Source: Oscillospiraceae bacterium
Lineage (GTDB): Bacteria; Bacillota; Clostridia; Oscillospirales; Acutalibacteraceae
Direction of reading: 5' to 3'
Length of the DNA stretch: 54,936 bases
NCBI GenBank assembly: GCA_902788995.1
Contig: CADAMO010000033.1
Coordinates: 1-54,936 of the forward strand
Numbering within the stretch: the first letter of the stretch is position 1; each line of letters begins with the position of its first letter. The notes below the pieces were generated by a model. That model was not told where the DNA came from. It was given only the letters and a program-made list of their open reading frames with translations, and made no database searches. Shown in pieces: positions 1 to 9,348 of this stretch. The translations under genes were made by a program, and so were the position numbers.

Positions 1-33
1 AGCGTAAGCGACCCTATCGGCGCAAGCCGATTT

Positions 34-68
34 GACTTCCGACTTCCGACTGATGACTTCCCACTTTT
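34..68. repeat. AG-phased heptad array H1
   Basis: Five consecutive 7-bp units: GACTTCC three times (34-40, 41-47, 55-61), GACTGAT (48-54) and CACTTTT (62-68). Read on the minus strand the unit is AGTCGGA. It ends about 35 bp before the ribosome site of the M56 gene. It belongs to the window-wide heptad family described in the findings. Confidence 0.75.
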
Positions 69-115
69 CAAGCTATTCTTGCTAATCTTTGTTTTATTCA
101 AATAAGGAGCCGACG

Positions 116-3115
116 ATGGATATATATGAAATGATGGAACTCCTCGGCGCAGTGTTTTTGCGGCTGGTGAATATCAGCATTGCCGCCGGGGTGATGATTC
201 TGGCGGTGGCGCTGATCCGCCGTGTATTTCCCAAAATGCCGAAATGGCTGTGCTGCCTGCTGTGGGCGCTGCCCGCCCTGCGGCTGCTGCTGCCGGTTTC
301 GATCCCCAATCCTTTCAGCCTCGCGCCCAATACCGAGACGGTTTATGAGGTGCGCACCGCCGTCGCCGACGCGGGCGGCGTCAGCGTACCGGTGCTGAAC
401 AGCGGCATTGAGGCGGTGGATAACGCGGTCAACCCGGCGCTGGAACGCACGTTCGTGGCGGCGACGCAGAGCGCTGCGGCGGTCACGGGCACCGTGCGGG
501 ATTTCGACCCCTCCGACTGGTTCGGCCTGCTGTGGGCGGCGGGCTGCGCCGTGATGCTGGCGTATCTGCTGGTCTCCTTCCTGCGGTTCCGCCGCAAGGT
601 GCAGCCCTGCGTGCCCTATGAAAAGGGCGTTTACCTGACGGACGGCGTGTCCGCGCCGTTCATCCTGGGGGTGCTGCGGCCCCGCGTCTATTTGCCATCG
701 GCGCTGCCGGAGGCGCACTACCCCGCCATCCTCGCCCACGAGCGGGCACACCTGAAACGAAAGGACCACTGGTGGAAACCGCTGGGCTTTCTGCTGCTGG
801 CGGTCCACTGGTTCAACCCGCTGGTGTGGCTGGGCTACCGGCTGCTGTGCCGGGATATTGAATTCGCCTGCGACGAAAAGGTGATCCGGGACGCGGACCC
901 GGCGGCGAAAAAGGCCTACGCGGAGGCGCTGCTGACCTGCGGCGCGCCGCTGAAAGGGACTGCCGCCTGCCCCCTGGCCTTCGGCGAAGTGGGGGTCAAG
1001 GCGCGGATCAAACGGGTGCTGCGCTACAAAAAGCCCGCCGTGTGGATCGCCGCCGTCGCCCTGCTGGCCGCTTCCGTCGCCGCCTTTTTCTTTCTCACCG
1101 ACAGGCCCTTTCAGTGGGAGCATGAGTGGTTTTCCGAATTTGAGAGCGGCAGGGTGTATCTCGACAGCGTGGTTTCCCCGCAAAAGGCCAGCAGGGAATC
1201 GCCCCGTACCGTGATACTGGATGAGGAGAACCACCTTGTGATACGTTACGAGGGCGGCGCCTGCTACGATTACGGCCCGGCGGATATCAGCGGCGAATAC
1301 CTGTGGGATTACGTGAAGGACTACGTTCCGGCGCAGTACCGCCACAGCCGGCCTTCCAAATCACCGGAGGCGGTCTCCATCGATCCCTACCGCGGCAGCA
1401 GCTATGCCAGGCATTTCGTGATTTTCCGGCCGAGGGGCAACGTCTTTTTCTTCGCGGTGATCGCGCAGACGCCGGAGGGCTATTCCGCCGAATCCGTGTG
1501 CCGCCTGACGCGCAAGGGCAACTACGTCCGGGAGGAGCGATCGCCCCGCTGGTACCTCACCGTGCCCGTGGAAAACGCAGCTTCTATCGTGGTCAGCGGC
1601 GGCGATCTCGGCCGGGGCGTGACCCGGTGCGCCCACCTGACGTTTACGCCCGGCGAACGCGTCTGGCTGAAGTGCCTGGAGGGGCGCGACAGCGTGGACG
1701 GTCTGGGTCTGACCTTTACCCTGTATGACGTCTACGGCCAACCGCTGACGGGCGGCACGGCGGACGGGACCTCGATCCAATCCGAATACGGGGACGGCGT
1801 CATGTTTTCCGTCAGCCGGATGGGACAGGCGCTGCATAACGGCAACGCCGATCCGCGCGATATGGCGGCGGAGTTCCTCACCCTGTGGTTCACGCCGGAC
1901 CACAACGGACGCTATACCGATACGTTCAAACGCGGCGCGGAGATCAGCGAACAGGCCGTCCGGGACTATCTCAGCGGGATAAAGGACTACGTGACGGACG
2001 AATACTATGACCGGATCGTGCAGAACCGGGGCTACCAAGGCTACGACAAAATGGCGGTTGAAAAGGGGTGGACCGTGACGGTGCGCAGCGTAGATCTGCG
2101 GCTGAACGACGCGGGCGAATTTGACTTTACCGTCTATCTGTACGAAAGGAGCAACGGCATGGGCGATACCGCCGCCGGGACCATTCGCTTCAAGGACGGC
2201 AAAATCGACGGAATGCTCGTGTCGGACATCACCCTGGGGAAAGAGCGCCGGGGCGGCGGCGAAACGCCCACCGCCTACTTCTATGAAGAGGGGGAAACGG
2301 CCCGGTATGAGGAGGAATGGTCGACCGTTGCCGTTGAGCAGACCGCCGTCGACGCCGATCTGATGGATTGTTTCCATATCACCCCCTCTCTGCTGCCGCT
2401 GGCGGAGCAGGCGCTGCAGCCCGTGAACCGGAGCGTGGGGAGCGGCGGCGTGCGGGTGACGGTCACGCAGGCGCTGCATTACGCGCCCGTCGTCGGCGCG
2501 GTGGTCACCGTGGAGTTTGAGCAGGGCCTGTTGGGCGATCATCCCGCGGGGGATCTGCGGCGGCCCGATTTCACGCTGACGACCGACGACGGAAGCAGCG
2601 ACGGAGACATGGTGAGCTGCGTTTCGATCCGGCAAGAGACCGAACGCGTCTCCTATTTCTTCCGGCTGTTCCGCGGCAAGGGCGCTTCTTTTACTCCCGG
2701 GACGGAGCTGAAGCTGACGCTGAAGGGCTTTTCGGACGCGCAGGGGGATTTCACCATGACCCTCCCGCAGCCCCTTTCCGTCTCCTGGCAGATTTCCCGT
2801 TTGGTCGAGACGGTGCGGACGGTCGCATTTTCCGCCGACGACGGCTTTTCCGGGACGGCGGTACTGACGCCGCTGTCGCTGCAGGTGAGCCTTTCCGCGC
2901 CGTTCCCCGACACAAACTGGACCGGAGACGTGCTGCTGCGGGACGCGGACAACCGGCCAATTACAGGCCTTTCCTGCCAGACGAGGGTCGGGACCGCCGA
3001 TACGGTTTTTTGCAACGTCGGCCTGACGGCGTTTTTCGACCCGAACGCCATCGGCTGGCTGTGGATCGATGGGCGGCAGATGAAATTGTCCTGCGAGCAC
3101 AAACAACTGCCGTAG
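116..3115 (+). CDS. M56 family (BlaR1/MecR1-like) membrane metallopeptidase with large extracytoplasmic domain
   Basis: A 999-residue membrane protein. The N-terminal third has several hydrophobic segments and the M56 zinc site HERAH at residues 208-212, followed by the family motifs KDHWWKPLGF and FACDEKVI. A further membrane segment lies near residue 330. About 660 residues of unrecognised, presumably extracytoplasmic, sequence follow. Family members sense a signal outside the cell and cleave a BlaI-type repressor; no repressor gene is visible here because the window begins just upstream. ATG 116 is chosen over TTG 89 because AAGGAG lies at 104-109. The last residues (HKQLP) and the TAG stop fall inside a dispersed repeat (3098-3137), so the original C-terminus may have been replaced. 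The M56 call is firm; the signal is unknown. Confidence 0.85.
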   Translation: MDIYEMMELLGAVFLRLVNISIAAGVMILAVALIRRVFPKMPKWLCCLLWALPALRLLLPVSIPNPFSLAPNTETVYEVRTAVADAGGVSVPVLNSGIEAVDNAVNPALERTFVAATQSAAAVTGTVRDFDPSDWFGLLWAAGCAVMLAYLLVSFLRFRRKVQPCVPYEKGVYLTDGVSAPFILGVLRPRVYLPSALPEAHYPAILAHERAHLKRKDHWWKPLGFLLLAVHWFNPLVWLGYRLLCRDIEFACDEKVIRDADPAAKKAYAEALLTCGAPLKGTAACPLAFGEVGVKARIKRVLRYKKPAVWIAAVALLAASVAAFFFLTDRPFQWEHEWFSEFESGRVYLDSVVSPQKASRESPRTVILDEENHLVIRYEGGACYDYGPADISGEYLWDYVKDYVPAQYRHSRPSKSPEAVSIDPYRGSSYARHFVIFRPRGNVFFFAVIAQTPEGYSAESVCRLTRKGNYVREERSPRWYLTVPVENAASIVVSGGDLGRGVTRCAHLTFTPGERVWLKCLEGRDSVDGLGLTFTLYDVYGQPLTGGTADGTSIQSEYGDGVMFSVSRMGQALHNGNADPRDMAAEFLTLWFTPDHNGRYTDTFKRGAEISEQAVRDYLSGIKDYVTDEYYDRIVQNRGYQGYDKMAVEKGWTVTVRSVDLRLNDAGEFDFTVYLYERSNGMGDTAAGTIRFKDGKIDGMLVSDITLGKERRGGGETPTAYFYEEGETARYEEEWSTVAVEQTAVDADLMDCFHITPSLLPLAEQALQPVNRSVGSGGVRVTVTQALHYAPVVGAVVTVEFEQGLLGDHPAGDLRRPDFTLTTDDGSSDGDMVSCVSIRQETERVSYFFRLFRGKGASFTPGTELKLTLKGFSDAQGDFTMTLPQPLSVSWQISRLVETVRTVAFSADDGFSGTAVLTPLSLQVSLSAPFPDTNWTGDVLLRDADNRPITGLSCQTRVGTADTVFCNVGLTAFFDPNAIGWLWIDGRQMKLSCEHKQLP

Positions 3116-3292
3116 CACGGCGCATTGCGCCGTCTGGCGGCCGGATATCATAATAATGATCCGGTAATAAGAAAACCCGATTCTTCGACATTGAAATTGA
3201 CGCGACATTGGAAGGTACGACTCAGACGGCGCAATGCGCCGTGCTACGATAGTTGTTTGCGTCGGAAGCGGCACTGAGGTGCCGCGCTGCCG
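3112..3292. repeat. REP/BIME-like locus: B (3112-3137), inverted B (3223-3247), inverted A (3267-3292)
   Basis: The forward B unit begins with GTAGCACG and forms the hairpin ACGGCGC-ATT-GCGCCGT. An inverted B copy and an inverted A copy (AGCGGCAC-TGAG-GTGCCGC) follow. Between the two B units is another hairpin (about 3141-3164, arms CCGGAT/ATCCGG). The A-B linker at 3248-3266 contains a string also found in the same position at 38894-38908, so the composite A-linker-B is itself repeated. The first GTAG overlaps the stop codon of the preceding gene. Confidence 0.8.
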
Positions 3293-3324
3293 AGACAACC
3301 CCAACAAATCGTTGTTTAACGCAA

Positions 3325-3353
3325 AACCGCCGTGGGACGAGCCCACGGCGGTT
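3325..3353 (-). terminator. Hairpin terminator of the amino-acid ABC operon
   Basis: A 12-bp perfect stem (arms 3325-3336 and 3342-3353, 5-nt loop) lies 31 bp beyond the stop of the ATPase gene. On the minus strand it is followed by TTTTGCGTT, a short and imperfect U-tract. Confidence 0.65.
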
Positions 3354-3384
3354 CGTTTCTTTCTGTTTTGACCGGATATCGGGA

Positions 3385-4128
3385 TTATAACACCTTGGAC
3401 AGAAAATCCTGCAGTCTCGGGCTTTTGGGGTTGCCGAAGAACTCGGCGGGGGGACCCTGCTCGGCGATGACGCCCTCGTCGATGAAGATGACCCGGTCGG
3501 CCACTTCACGGGCGAAGCCCATCTCGTGGGTGACGATCACCATGGTCATTCCCTCCGCGGCCAGCTTCTTCATGACGTCCAGCACCTCGCCCACCATTTC
3601 GGGGTCCAGGGCGGAGGTGGGCTCGTCAAAGAGCATCACTTCCGGGTCCATGCACAGGGCCCGCACGATGGCGACCCGCTGCTTCTGCCCGCCGGAGAGC
3701 TGGTTGGGATAGTCGTTGGCCCGGTCCTTCAGGCCCACCCGGTCCAGCAGACCCAGCGCCTTTTTCTCCGCGTCCTCTTTGGTCATTTTCAGCAGCTTCA
3801 TGGGGGCGATGGTCATATTGCGCAGGATGGTCATGTGGGGGAACAGGTTGAACTGCTGGAACACCATGCCCATCTTCTGCCGGTGGACGTTGATATCCAC
3901 GGACACGTCCGCGATATCCACCCCGTCGAAATAGATATTGCCGCCGGTGGGGTCCTCCAGACAGTTGAGGCACCGCAGGAAGGTGGACTTGCCGGAACCG
4001 GAGGCGCCGATGACCACGATCACTTCGCCCTTGTCGATCTCGATATCGATGCCCCGCAGCACCTGGTTGGCGCCGAAGGCCTTTTCCAGCCCCTTTACCG
4101 TAATGACGGCGCGTTTGTCAGTGGTCAC
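3385..4128 (-). CDS. Polar amino acid ABC transporter, ATP-binding subunit (GlnQ/HisP type)
   Basis: A 247-residue ATPase of the PAAT importer family, which powers uptake of an amino acid at the inner face of the membrane. Visible motifs in order: Walker [10 protein letters not shown] (about 38-46), signature [11 protein letters not shown] (about 143), Walker [16 protein letters not shown] and the switch histidine in VTHEMGFA. The length is normal for the family. It starts with GTG at 4128 and overlaps the permease gene by 11 bp, which indicates translational coupling. It is the last gene of the binding protein-permease-ATPase operon. The substrate cannot be read from the ATPase; ArgR-box-like sites upstream of the operon hint at a basic amino acid. 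Confidence 0.93.
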   Translation of the reverse strand: MTTDKRAVITVKGLEKAFGANQVLRGIDIEIDKGEVIVVIGASGSGKSTFLRCLNCLEDPTGGNIYFDGVDIADVSVDINVHRQKMGMVFQQFNLFPHMTILRNMTIAPMKLLKMTKEDAEKKALGLLDRVGLKDRANDYPNQLSGGQKQRVAIVRALCMDPEVMLFDEPTSALDPEMVGEVLDVMKKLAAEGMTMVIVTHEMGFAREVADRVIFIDEGVIAEQGPPAEFFGNPKSPRLQDFLSKVL

Positions 4129-4897
4129 TCTTCTTCAGCCTCTTTTCCAGTATTCTCAAAAGCTTGGTGAGGATCAGCACCAGCGCCAGATAGATGAGCG
4201 CCAGCGTGATGTAGGGCACGAAGGCGTTATAGGTGACGCTGACGATGTTTTGGGCCTGCTTTGTCACGTCGCGCAGGGCGATGACCGACACCAGCGAGGT
4301 ATCCTTCAGCAGGGTGATCATCTCGTTGCCGAGAGCGGGCAGGATGTTCTTGATCGCCTGCGGGATGACGATGTACCACATGGTCTGAAAGAAGTTGAAG
4401 CCAAGGCTCCGGCCCGCCTCCGTCTGGCCCTTGGGGATGGACTGCAGGCCGGAGCGGATGATCTCCGCCACGTAAGCGCCGGAATTGATACCCAGCGTGA
4501 TGATACCGCAGGCGATGCCGCCCGCCTGGGTCTTGGGCATCATGATGACGAAGCCCATGATCAGCAGCTGCACCATCATGGGGGTGCCGCGGATCACCGT
4601 CAGGTAGATCTGCACGAGGGGGTTGAGGATCCGCAGGACGATGGGGGGCTTGGTGACGGTATAGCTGTCGTAAGAAGTGCGGATCACGGCCAGAATCAGT
4701 CCGATCACCACGCCCAGCGCCAGCGCGCCGAGGGTGACGATGAAAGTGATCTTCAGGCCGTTCAGGTACATCTTCCAGCGGTCGCCATAGATGAAGCACT
4801 GGAACAGCTGGAACAGAAATCTTTGCAGACCCTCCGACAGGCCCAGTACCCACCCGGGCGCGTCGGCGATCCATTTGGCAAAGGTCAAAGTAGACAT
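4118..4897 (-). CDS. Polar amino acid ABC transporter, permease subunit (HisM/GlnP type)
   Basis: A 259-residue integral membrane protein with about five to six hydrophobic segments. The EAA loop typical of this family (EAGRSLGFN, then [16 protein letters not shown]) is present at roughly residues 150-185 and contacts the ATPase. A single permease gene suggests a homodimer. The start ATG 4897 is preceded by AAAGGAAG. It lies between the binding protein (75 bp upstream) and the ATPase (overlapping). Confidence 0.92.
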   Translation of the reverse strand: MSTLTFAKWIADAPGWVLGLSEGLQRFLFQLFQCFIYGDRWKMYLNGLKITFIVTLGALALGVVIGLILAVIRTSYDSYTVTKPPIVLRILNPLVQIYLTVIRGTPMMVQLLIMGFVIMMPKTQAGGIACGIITLGINSGAYVAEIIRSGLQSIPKGQTEAGRSLGFNFFQTMWYIVIPQAIKNILPALGNEMITLLKDTSLVSVIALRDVTKQAQNIVSVTYNAFVPYITLALIYLALVLILTKLLRILEKRLKKSDH

Positions 4898-4972
4898 AAT
4901 AAGCTTCCTTTACGAAAACGACAAGGGGCGAAACGGATCGCTCCTTGTCGCAGGCTGTTTTTTCAGCGGTGA

Positions 4973-5782
4973 TTATTCGGCGGGGATGTACTTGGCGATG
5001 ATGGCGTCGATGGTGCCGTCGGCCTTCAGCTCCGCAAGGGCGGCGTTGAACTGTTCCAGCAGCTCGGTGTTGCCCTTGGCAAACGCAGCGGCGTAATCCT
5101 CAACGGTGTACTCAGTATCAAGGATCTGCAGGCCTTCGTTGGCGGCCACGAAGCTCTTGGCGGGCTCGTTGTCGATGATGACGCAATCCACCTGATCGTT
5201 GAGCAGCGCCTGAACGGCAAGGCTGCCGTTGGAATACTGGCTCACGTTCTCCTGGCCGTAGTCGTCGGTGGCGTAGATATCGCCGGTGGTGCCGGCCTGC
5301 ACGCCGATCTTCTTGCCTTCCAGATCGTCAGCGGAAGCGATCTCGCTGCCCTCTTTGACGATGATGGCCTGAACGCCCGTGGCATAGGTCTCGGAGAAGT
5401 TGACCTCTTCCTGACGCTCGGGGGTGACGGTCATACCGGCCATCGCCATGTCGATGGAGCCGCCGGAGACGGCGGGGATCAGGGAGTCAAATTCCATGTC
5501 CTTGATTTCAAGGGTCATGCCCAGCTTTTCGGCGATAGCGGTGGCGATCTCCACGTCGATACCGGCGTAGGAGCCGTCTTCGGCCACGAACTCATAGGGC
5601 GGGAACGCGGCGTTGGTACCCATGACGAGGGTATCGGCGGCAGCGGGGTTCTCCACGACCTCGGCGGGGGTGGCGTCGGAACCGCTCACGTTGGCGGCGT
5701 CCTTATCGGTCTTGCCGCCGCAGGCTGCGAAGCAGGCGACGACCAGCGCCAGAACGGCGAGAATGGCAATAAACTTTTTCAT
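4973..5782 (-). CDS. Amino acid ABC transporter, substrate-binding lipoprotein
   Basis: A 269-residue secreted binding protein (SBP_bac_3 family). It begins with a lipoprotein signal ending FAAC at residue 21, then a short Asp/Glu/Ala-rich tether. The mature domain holds family strings such as TNAAFPPYEF, GIDVEIATAIAEKLG and MAGMTVTPERQEEVNFS. It captures the amino acid outside the membrane and delivers it to the adjacent permease. Ribosome site AGGAGG lies just upstream of ATG 5782. It is the promoter-proximal gene of the operon; binding specificity is not readable by eye. Confidence 0.92.
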   Translation of the reverse strand: MKKFIAILAVLALVVACFAACGGKTDKDAANVSGSDATPAEVVENPAAADTLVMGTNAAFPPYEFVAEDGSYAGIDVEIATAIAEKLGMTLEIKDMEFDSLIPAVSGGSIDMAMAGMTVTPERQEEVNFSETYATGVQAIIVKEGSEIASADDLEGKKIGVQAGTTGDIYATDDYGQENVSQYSNGSLAVQALLNDQVDCVIIDNEPAKSFVAANEGLQILDTEYTVEDYAAAFAKGNTELLEQFNAALAELKADGTIDAIIAKYIPAE

Positions 5783-5822
5783 ACTGTTTTCCTCCTGTCA
5801 TGTTGCATTGATTGCGTCACAG

Positions 5823-5851
5823 ACTATAGCACAACGTGAATGAAAATGCAA
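5823..5851 (-). promoter_or_regulatory. Sigma-A-type promoter of the amino-acid ABC operon
   Basis: On the minus strand: -35 TTGCAT (5851-5846), 17-bp spacer, -10 TATAGT (5828-5823), about 40 bp upstream of the binding-protein start. Confidence 0.65.
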
Positions 5852-5967
5852 GTATTTTTACAAGTCCGTTACCTTTTTCGGGAAATTATACAATAATATG
5901 CATTTATTTACCGTGGCGTTCGTGGTTTTTGACCGTCATTCCCGGCAAACAGATGCATATTTATACA
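5837..5967. promoter_or_regulatory. Three ArgR-box-like sites (5837-5850, 5889-5902, 5954-5967)
   Basis: Three 14-bp imperfect dyads resemble the arginine-repressor half-site pair TGAATA/TATTCA: TGAATGAAAATGCA (overlapping the -35 and spacer), TACAATAATATGCA and TGCATATTTATACA. The first would block the promoter directly. Inference only: AT-rich DNA gives such matches by chance, but three in 131 bp, one on the promoter of an amino-acid importer, is suggestive. Confidence 0.35.
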
Positions 5968-5982
5968 ACTATTCACCGTCGT

Positions 5983-6672
5983 TCAGCTGATATTATACTT
6001 TTTCCGCACGCGGTCCAGCGTTTTTCCCATGGGCTTGGCCAGCACCAGCAGAAACAGGGCGTTGGAGATCATATAGATGACCGTCACCCGGGCGGAGGTG
6101 CCGAGAATGGCGATATACCGCTTCAGGTTGAAAACGCCGTCCATCCACAGGATCGTATTGATATCCAGAATGAAGGAATAGAGCACCCCCATCAGCGCGC
6201 CGAAGCCCACCAGCAGCGACAGGTGCTTTTTCAGCGGGCGGGCGGCAAGGCCCGTGAGAAAGCCGTTGAAGCCCCAAGCGAACATCTGAAAGGCCGTCCA
6301 CGGCCCCTGCCCGAACCAGAGGTTGGAAAGGATGGCGGAGAGGGACCCGGTGATGAAGCCCGCCTCCGGTCCGAAGGACAGCGCCGTGATCATGACCAGC
6401 GCCGTCACCGGCTTGAAGCTGGGGATTTCGGCAAAGACGATACGCCCCGCCACCGAAACGGCGGTCATCACCGCGATGACCAGCATCTTCCGGATACCGC
6501 TCTTGCCCTTTTCAAAGCTGATAAAGAAGGGCACGCAGGACAGCGCCGCCGTCAAGATGGCGATCCAGTAGTAGGACCGCTGGCCGGACACGTACATGCC
6601 CGCCACCGCCACCGCCGGAACGGCGACACAGATAATGACGAACGTCAGTATTTTTTTCAGCTTTTCATTCAT
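5983..6672 (-). CDS. ECF transporter S component (substrate-binding membrane subunit)
   Basis: A 229-residue protein with about six membrane segments, typical of S components, which bind a vitamin or cofactor and dock on the shared A-A'-T module. The central part (ALSFGPEAGFITGSLSAILSNL, then GPWTAFQMFAWGFNGFLTG) matches the layout of the larger S components with predicted cofactor or cobalamin-type substrates. It is the last gene of an operon with its own T and A-A' genes, so this is a dedicated (group I-like) ECF transporter. The start ATG 6672 has GGGAAGGG upstream, right beside the CCTATTG repeat array. The substrate is not determined; the DUF4430 surface protein at the operon head would fit a corrinoid. 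Confidence 0.8.
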   Translation of the reverse strand: MNEKLKKILTFVIICVAVPAVAVAGMYVSGQRSYYWIAILTAALSCVPFFISFEKGKSGIRKMLVIAVMTAVSVAGRIVFAEIPSFKPVTALVMITALSFGPEAGFITGSLSAILSNLWFGQGPWTAFQMFAWGFNGFLTGLAARPLKKHLSLLVGFGALMGVLYSFILDINTILWMDGVFNLKRYIAILGTSARVTVIYMISNALFLLVLAKPMGKTLDRVRKKYNIS

Positions 6673-6684
6673 ACCGTACCCTTC

Positions 6685-6730
6685 CCTATTGCCTATTGCC
6701 TATTGCCTATTGCCTATTGCCTATTGCCTA
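6685..6730. repeat. AG-phased heptad array H2, (CCTATTG)6
   Basis: Six perfect tandem CCTATTG units (6685-6726) plus CCTA. On the minus strand the unit reads AGGCAAT. The array forms the whole spacer between the A-A' and S genes and also encodes the last residues (GNRQ) and stop codon of the A-A' gene. Confidence 0.95.
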
Positions 6731-8384
6731 AGGCCAGCGTCACCACGTCCTCCACGGTCACGGCGTTGTCGTAAAAGCCCCGGGCGATGCGGTTGGCGGC
6801 GGTGGTGTAGAAGTTGTTGTCGGAGAAAAACGCCCTCGGCGCGCCTTCGGCAAAGATCTCCCCGTCGAACAGCATGGCGCAGCGGTCGGCGCAGACGGCG
6901 GCGAATTCGATGTCGTGGGTGACCATCACCACGGTCCTGCCCTCGCCGCTGAGGCGGCGCAGCGTCTCCATCAGATCGTTTTTCGCGGCGGCGTCCATGC
7001 CCTTGGTGGGCTCGTCCATCAGCAGGATGCGGGGATCGGACAGCAGCATTTTCGCCAGCGCGGCCTTCTGCTGCTCGCCTCCGCTGAGGTCGTAGGGGTG
7101 ACGGGCCAGCAGGCCTTCCACCCCGAAGCGGGCCGCCTGTTCCCGGACGGCCGCCCCGCTCTCCTCCGCCGGTTTGCCCATGGCGGCGCACAGGGCGGTG
7201 AGATCCGCCTCCAGCGAATCCTGCACGAAGACCGTCTTCGGGTCCTGGGGCAGGTAGGAAAGCACGCCCCGGTACAGGGAGTTGTTTTTATAATCCTTGA
7301 TTTTTTTACCGTAGACCGATACCGACCCGGCGTAGGGACGGCGCAGCCCGGCGAGGCAGTCCAGCATGGTGGTTTTGCCGGAGCCGTTGCCCCCCAGCAC
7401 CGCGAAGATCTCCCCCTCACGGATCTGCGCGGACAGACCCCGGAGCACGTCCGGCGCGGTCTTTTCATACCGGAAGCAGACGTTTTTCAGCTCCAGCGCC
7501 ACGGGACCGGCGACGGATCCCGCTTCCTCCGGCAGCGCCCGCGTCCCGTTGCGGCAGGCGCTTCTGAGATACGCCCGCCCCTCTTTGACGGTGACGGGGG
7601 AAGCGCCCTCCGTTTCCAGCGCGTCGAAGATGCGCATGGCGGCGGGCAGACCCGGCAGCACCGTGGCCCCCTTGCCGGAGCGCCGCAGGGCGGCAGGGGT
7701 CTCGCAGGGCCTCGCGTCGCTGACGACGGCGCCGTTTTCCATCACGATCACCCGGTCCGCCAGCGGAAAGAGCTCTTCCAGCCGGTGTTCGGCCAGAATG
7801 ACCGTCAGGCCCAGCTCCGTATTCAGTTTTTTCACCGTGGCGATAAATTCCGACGCAGCGATGGGGTCCAGCTGCCCCGTGGGCTCATCCAGCAGCAGCA
7901 GCGCCGGGTGCATGGCCATGACGCAGGCCAGGTTGAGCACCTGCTTCTGCCCGCCGGAGAGCTCGTCCGTATTGCCCCCGAACCAGTCGGAGATGCCGAA
8001 AAAGCCAGCCGTTTCGGCGGCGCGCAGGCGGATGGCCGACCGGGGCAGGCCGAGGTTTTCCAGCCCGAAGGCCAGCTCGTGCCAGACCTTGTCGGTGACG
8101 ATCTGACTGTCGGGGTCCTGCATCACGAAGCCCACCTCCTCGGCGCTCTCCCGTCGGGTGACCTCCGCAAGGGGCTTTCCTTTATAGTAAATCGCGCCCT
8201 CCGTCGTTCCCTCCGGGGCAAGCTCTTCCTTAAGCAGCCGCAGCAGCGTGGTTTTGCCGCAGCCGGAAGCGCCGCACAGCAGGATGAACTCCCCCTCTTT
8301 GACCGAGAAGGAGACCCCGCGCAGCGCCTGCGCCTGTTCGGTGGGATAGGTAAAGCTCAGATTTTCGACACGCAGTATTTCCAT
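6714..8384 (-). CDS. ECF transporter fused ATPase (EcfA-EcfA' in one chain)
   Basis: A 556-residue protein with two complete ABC ATPase domains. Domain 1: Walker A GASGCGKTT (about 37-45), LSGGQKQ, Walker B LLLLDEPTGQLDP. Domain 2 (from about residue 300): GGNGSGKTT, LSGGEQQKAALAKML, ILLMDEPTKGMD. In ECF transporters the two ATPases pair and bind the T component. ATG 8384 is chosen because GAGGAG lies 5 nt upstream; a more distal start has no ribosome site. It overlaps the T gene by 28 bp. The last four residues (GNRQ) and the TAG stop lie in the heptad array, so the natural C-terminus seems to have been overwritten. Confidence 0.92.
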   Translation of the reverse strand: MEILRVENLSFTYPTEQAQALRGVSFSVKEGEFILLCGASGCGKTTLLRLLKEELAPEGTTEGAIYYKGKPLAEVTRRESAEEVGFVMQDPDSQIVTDKVWHELAFGLENLGLPRSAIRLRAAETAGFFGISDWFGGNTDELSGGQKQVLNLACVMAMHPALLLLDEPTGQLDPIAASEFIATVKKLNTELGLTVILAEHRLEELFPLADRVIVMENGAVVSDARPCETPAALRRSGKGATVLPGLPAAMRIFDALETEGASPVTVKEGRAYLRSACRNGTRALPEEAGSVAGPVALELKNVCFRYEKTAPDVLRGLSAQIREGEIFAVLGGNGSGKTTMLDCLAGLRRPYAGSVSVYGKKIKDYKNNSLYRGVLSYLPQDPKTVFVQDSLEADLTALCAAMGKPAEESGAAVREQAARFGVEGLLARHPYDLSGGEQQKAALAKMLLSDPRILLMDEPTKGMDAAAKNDLMETLRRLSGEGRTVVMVTHDIEFAAVCADRCAMLFDGEIFAEGAPRAFFSDNNFYTTAANRIARGFYDNAVTVEDVVTLALGNRQ

Positions 8385-9238
8385 TTGATCTCCTCTTTGC
8401 ATTCAACCGCAAACGGGGTCAGCGTCAGGCAGAAAAAGGCAAGATAGACCGGCAGAGACCGCCCGTTGAACCCGCCGAAGTCCACCGTGGGATAGTAGGT
8501 GATGCCAACCGCGCCTTTGGCGGCCCCGATGAACACCACCGCCGCCAGCGCCGCCGTCAGCGCCAGCAGCGCCGCGTCCTTTCCGCCGAAGCGGAAGCGG
8601 GAAAAGGTGGTTCTGCCCCGCAGTCCGTAGCCCCGGGCGGACATGGAGAGGGAGGTATCCACGGAGGATTCCAGCGACCAGGTGACCACCGTGCGCAGCA
8701 CCTCACCCCTGCTGCGGATGCGGTTCAGGCGGCTGTCTTCGCTGTAAAGGCCCATGGTCCTCTGGGCGCCGCTGACCCGGCGGATGCGCCGCACGATCAC
8801 CGGCACCAGCCGGATGGTATAGGACAGCACCAGCGAGAGCTTGGGCAGCACCCGGCCCAGCAGGTACATGAATTTTTCATCGGTGATCACAACGCTGAGC
8901 AGCTCGCACCAGACGATAACGCCGATCATCAGCGCCGCCATGCCGCCGCCGTAAAAAAACGCCTCCAGCGAGACGGAAAACCGCCCCGCCGAAAACAGCA
9001 CCGTGGCCCCGTTGTGGGAAAACAGCGGGTTGGTCGCCACGATGATCAGGGCGAAAACGCAGTAGTACAGCGCCCGTTTCAGGTTGCGCCGGGCCGGGAA
9101 CTGCATGCCGGCAAACAGGGCGCCGCCCAACAGGGCCTCCGCCTGCAGCACAGGATCGGAAACCAGCATGACGGTGACGATCACCACGGCGAAATAGACC
9201 GCCGAAACGATGGGGTGAAATTGGCTGAAAGCTTTCAT
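8357..9238 (-). CDS. ECF transporter T component (EcfT)
   Basis: A 293-residue membrane scaffold with about five hydrophobic segments. It carries the EcfT coupling motif SMSARGYGLRGRT (about residues 195-207), whose Ala-Arg-Gly helix binds the ATPases. ATG 9238 is the best start, but no clear ribosome site precedes it: the upstream DNA is a hairpin plus T-run (9246-9291). Expression probably depends on read-through from the DUF4430 gene. It overlaps the ATPase gene. Confidence 0.88.
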   Translation of the reverse strand: MKAFSQFHPIVSAVYFAVVIVTVMLVSDPVLQAEALLGGALFAGMQFPARRNLKRALYYCVFALIIVATNPLFSHNGATVLFSAGRFSVSLEAFFYGGGMAALMIGVIVWCELLSVVITDEKFMYLLGRVLPKLSLVLSYTIRLVPVIVRRIRRVSGAQRTMGLYSEDSRLNRIRSRGEVLRTVVTWSLESSVDTSLSMSARGYGLRGRTTFSRFRFGGKDAALLALTAALAAVVFIGAAKGAVGITYYPTVDFGGFNGRSLPVYLAFFCLTLTPFAVECKEEIKWKYCVSKI

Positions 9239-9245
9239 TGAAATC

Positions 9246-9291
9246 AAAAAACCGGCGGGAAGGAACCGGCCGTTGCCGCTTCTTCCGCCGG
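9246..9291 (-). terminator. Intra-operon hairpin with T-run between DUF4430 gene and ecfT
   Basis: On the minus strand, arms CCGGCGG (9291-9285) and CCGCCGG (9258-9252) enclose partly paired DNA and are followed by six T (9251-9246), directly abutting the T-component start. Likely a partial terminator that lowers transporter expression relative to the surface protein. Confidence 0.6.
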
Positions 9292-9348
9292 AATAGCTGT
9301 TATGAACTGTGGCGGCGCTGACGCGCCGCGGAACCGGGCGGCCGTGAT

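Noticed and set aside
6685-6730. CCTATTG array as a phase-variable coding repeat
   Set aside because: It lies at the 3' end of one gene and before the next; a change in unit number would alter only the last residues of the ATPase and the spacing to the S gene, not switch a frame on or off.
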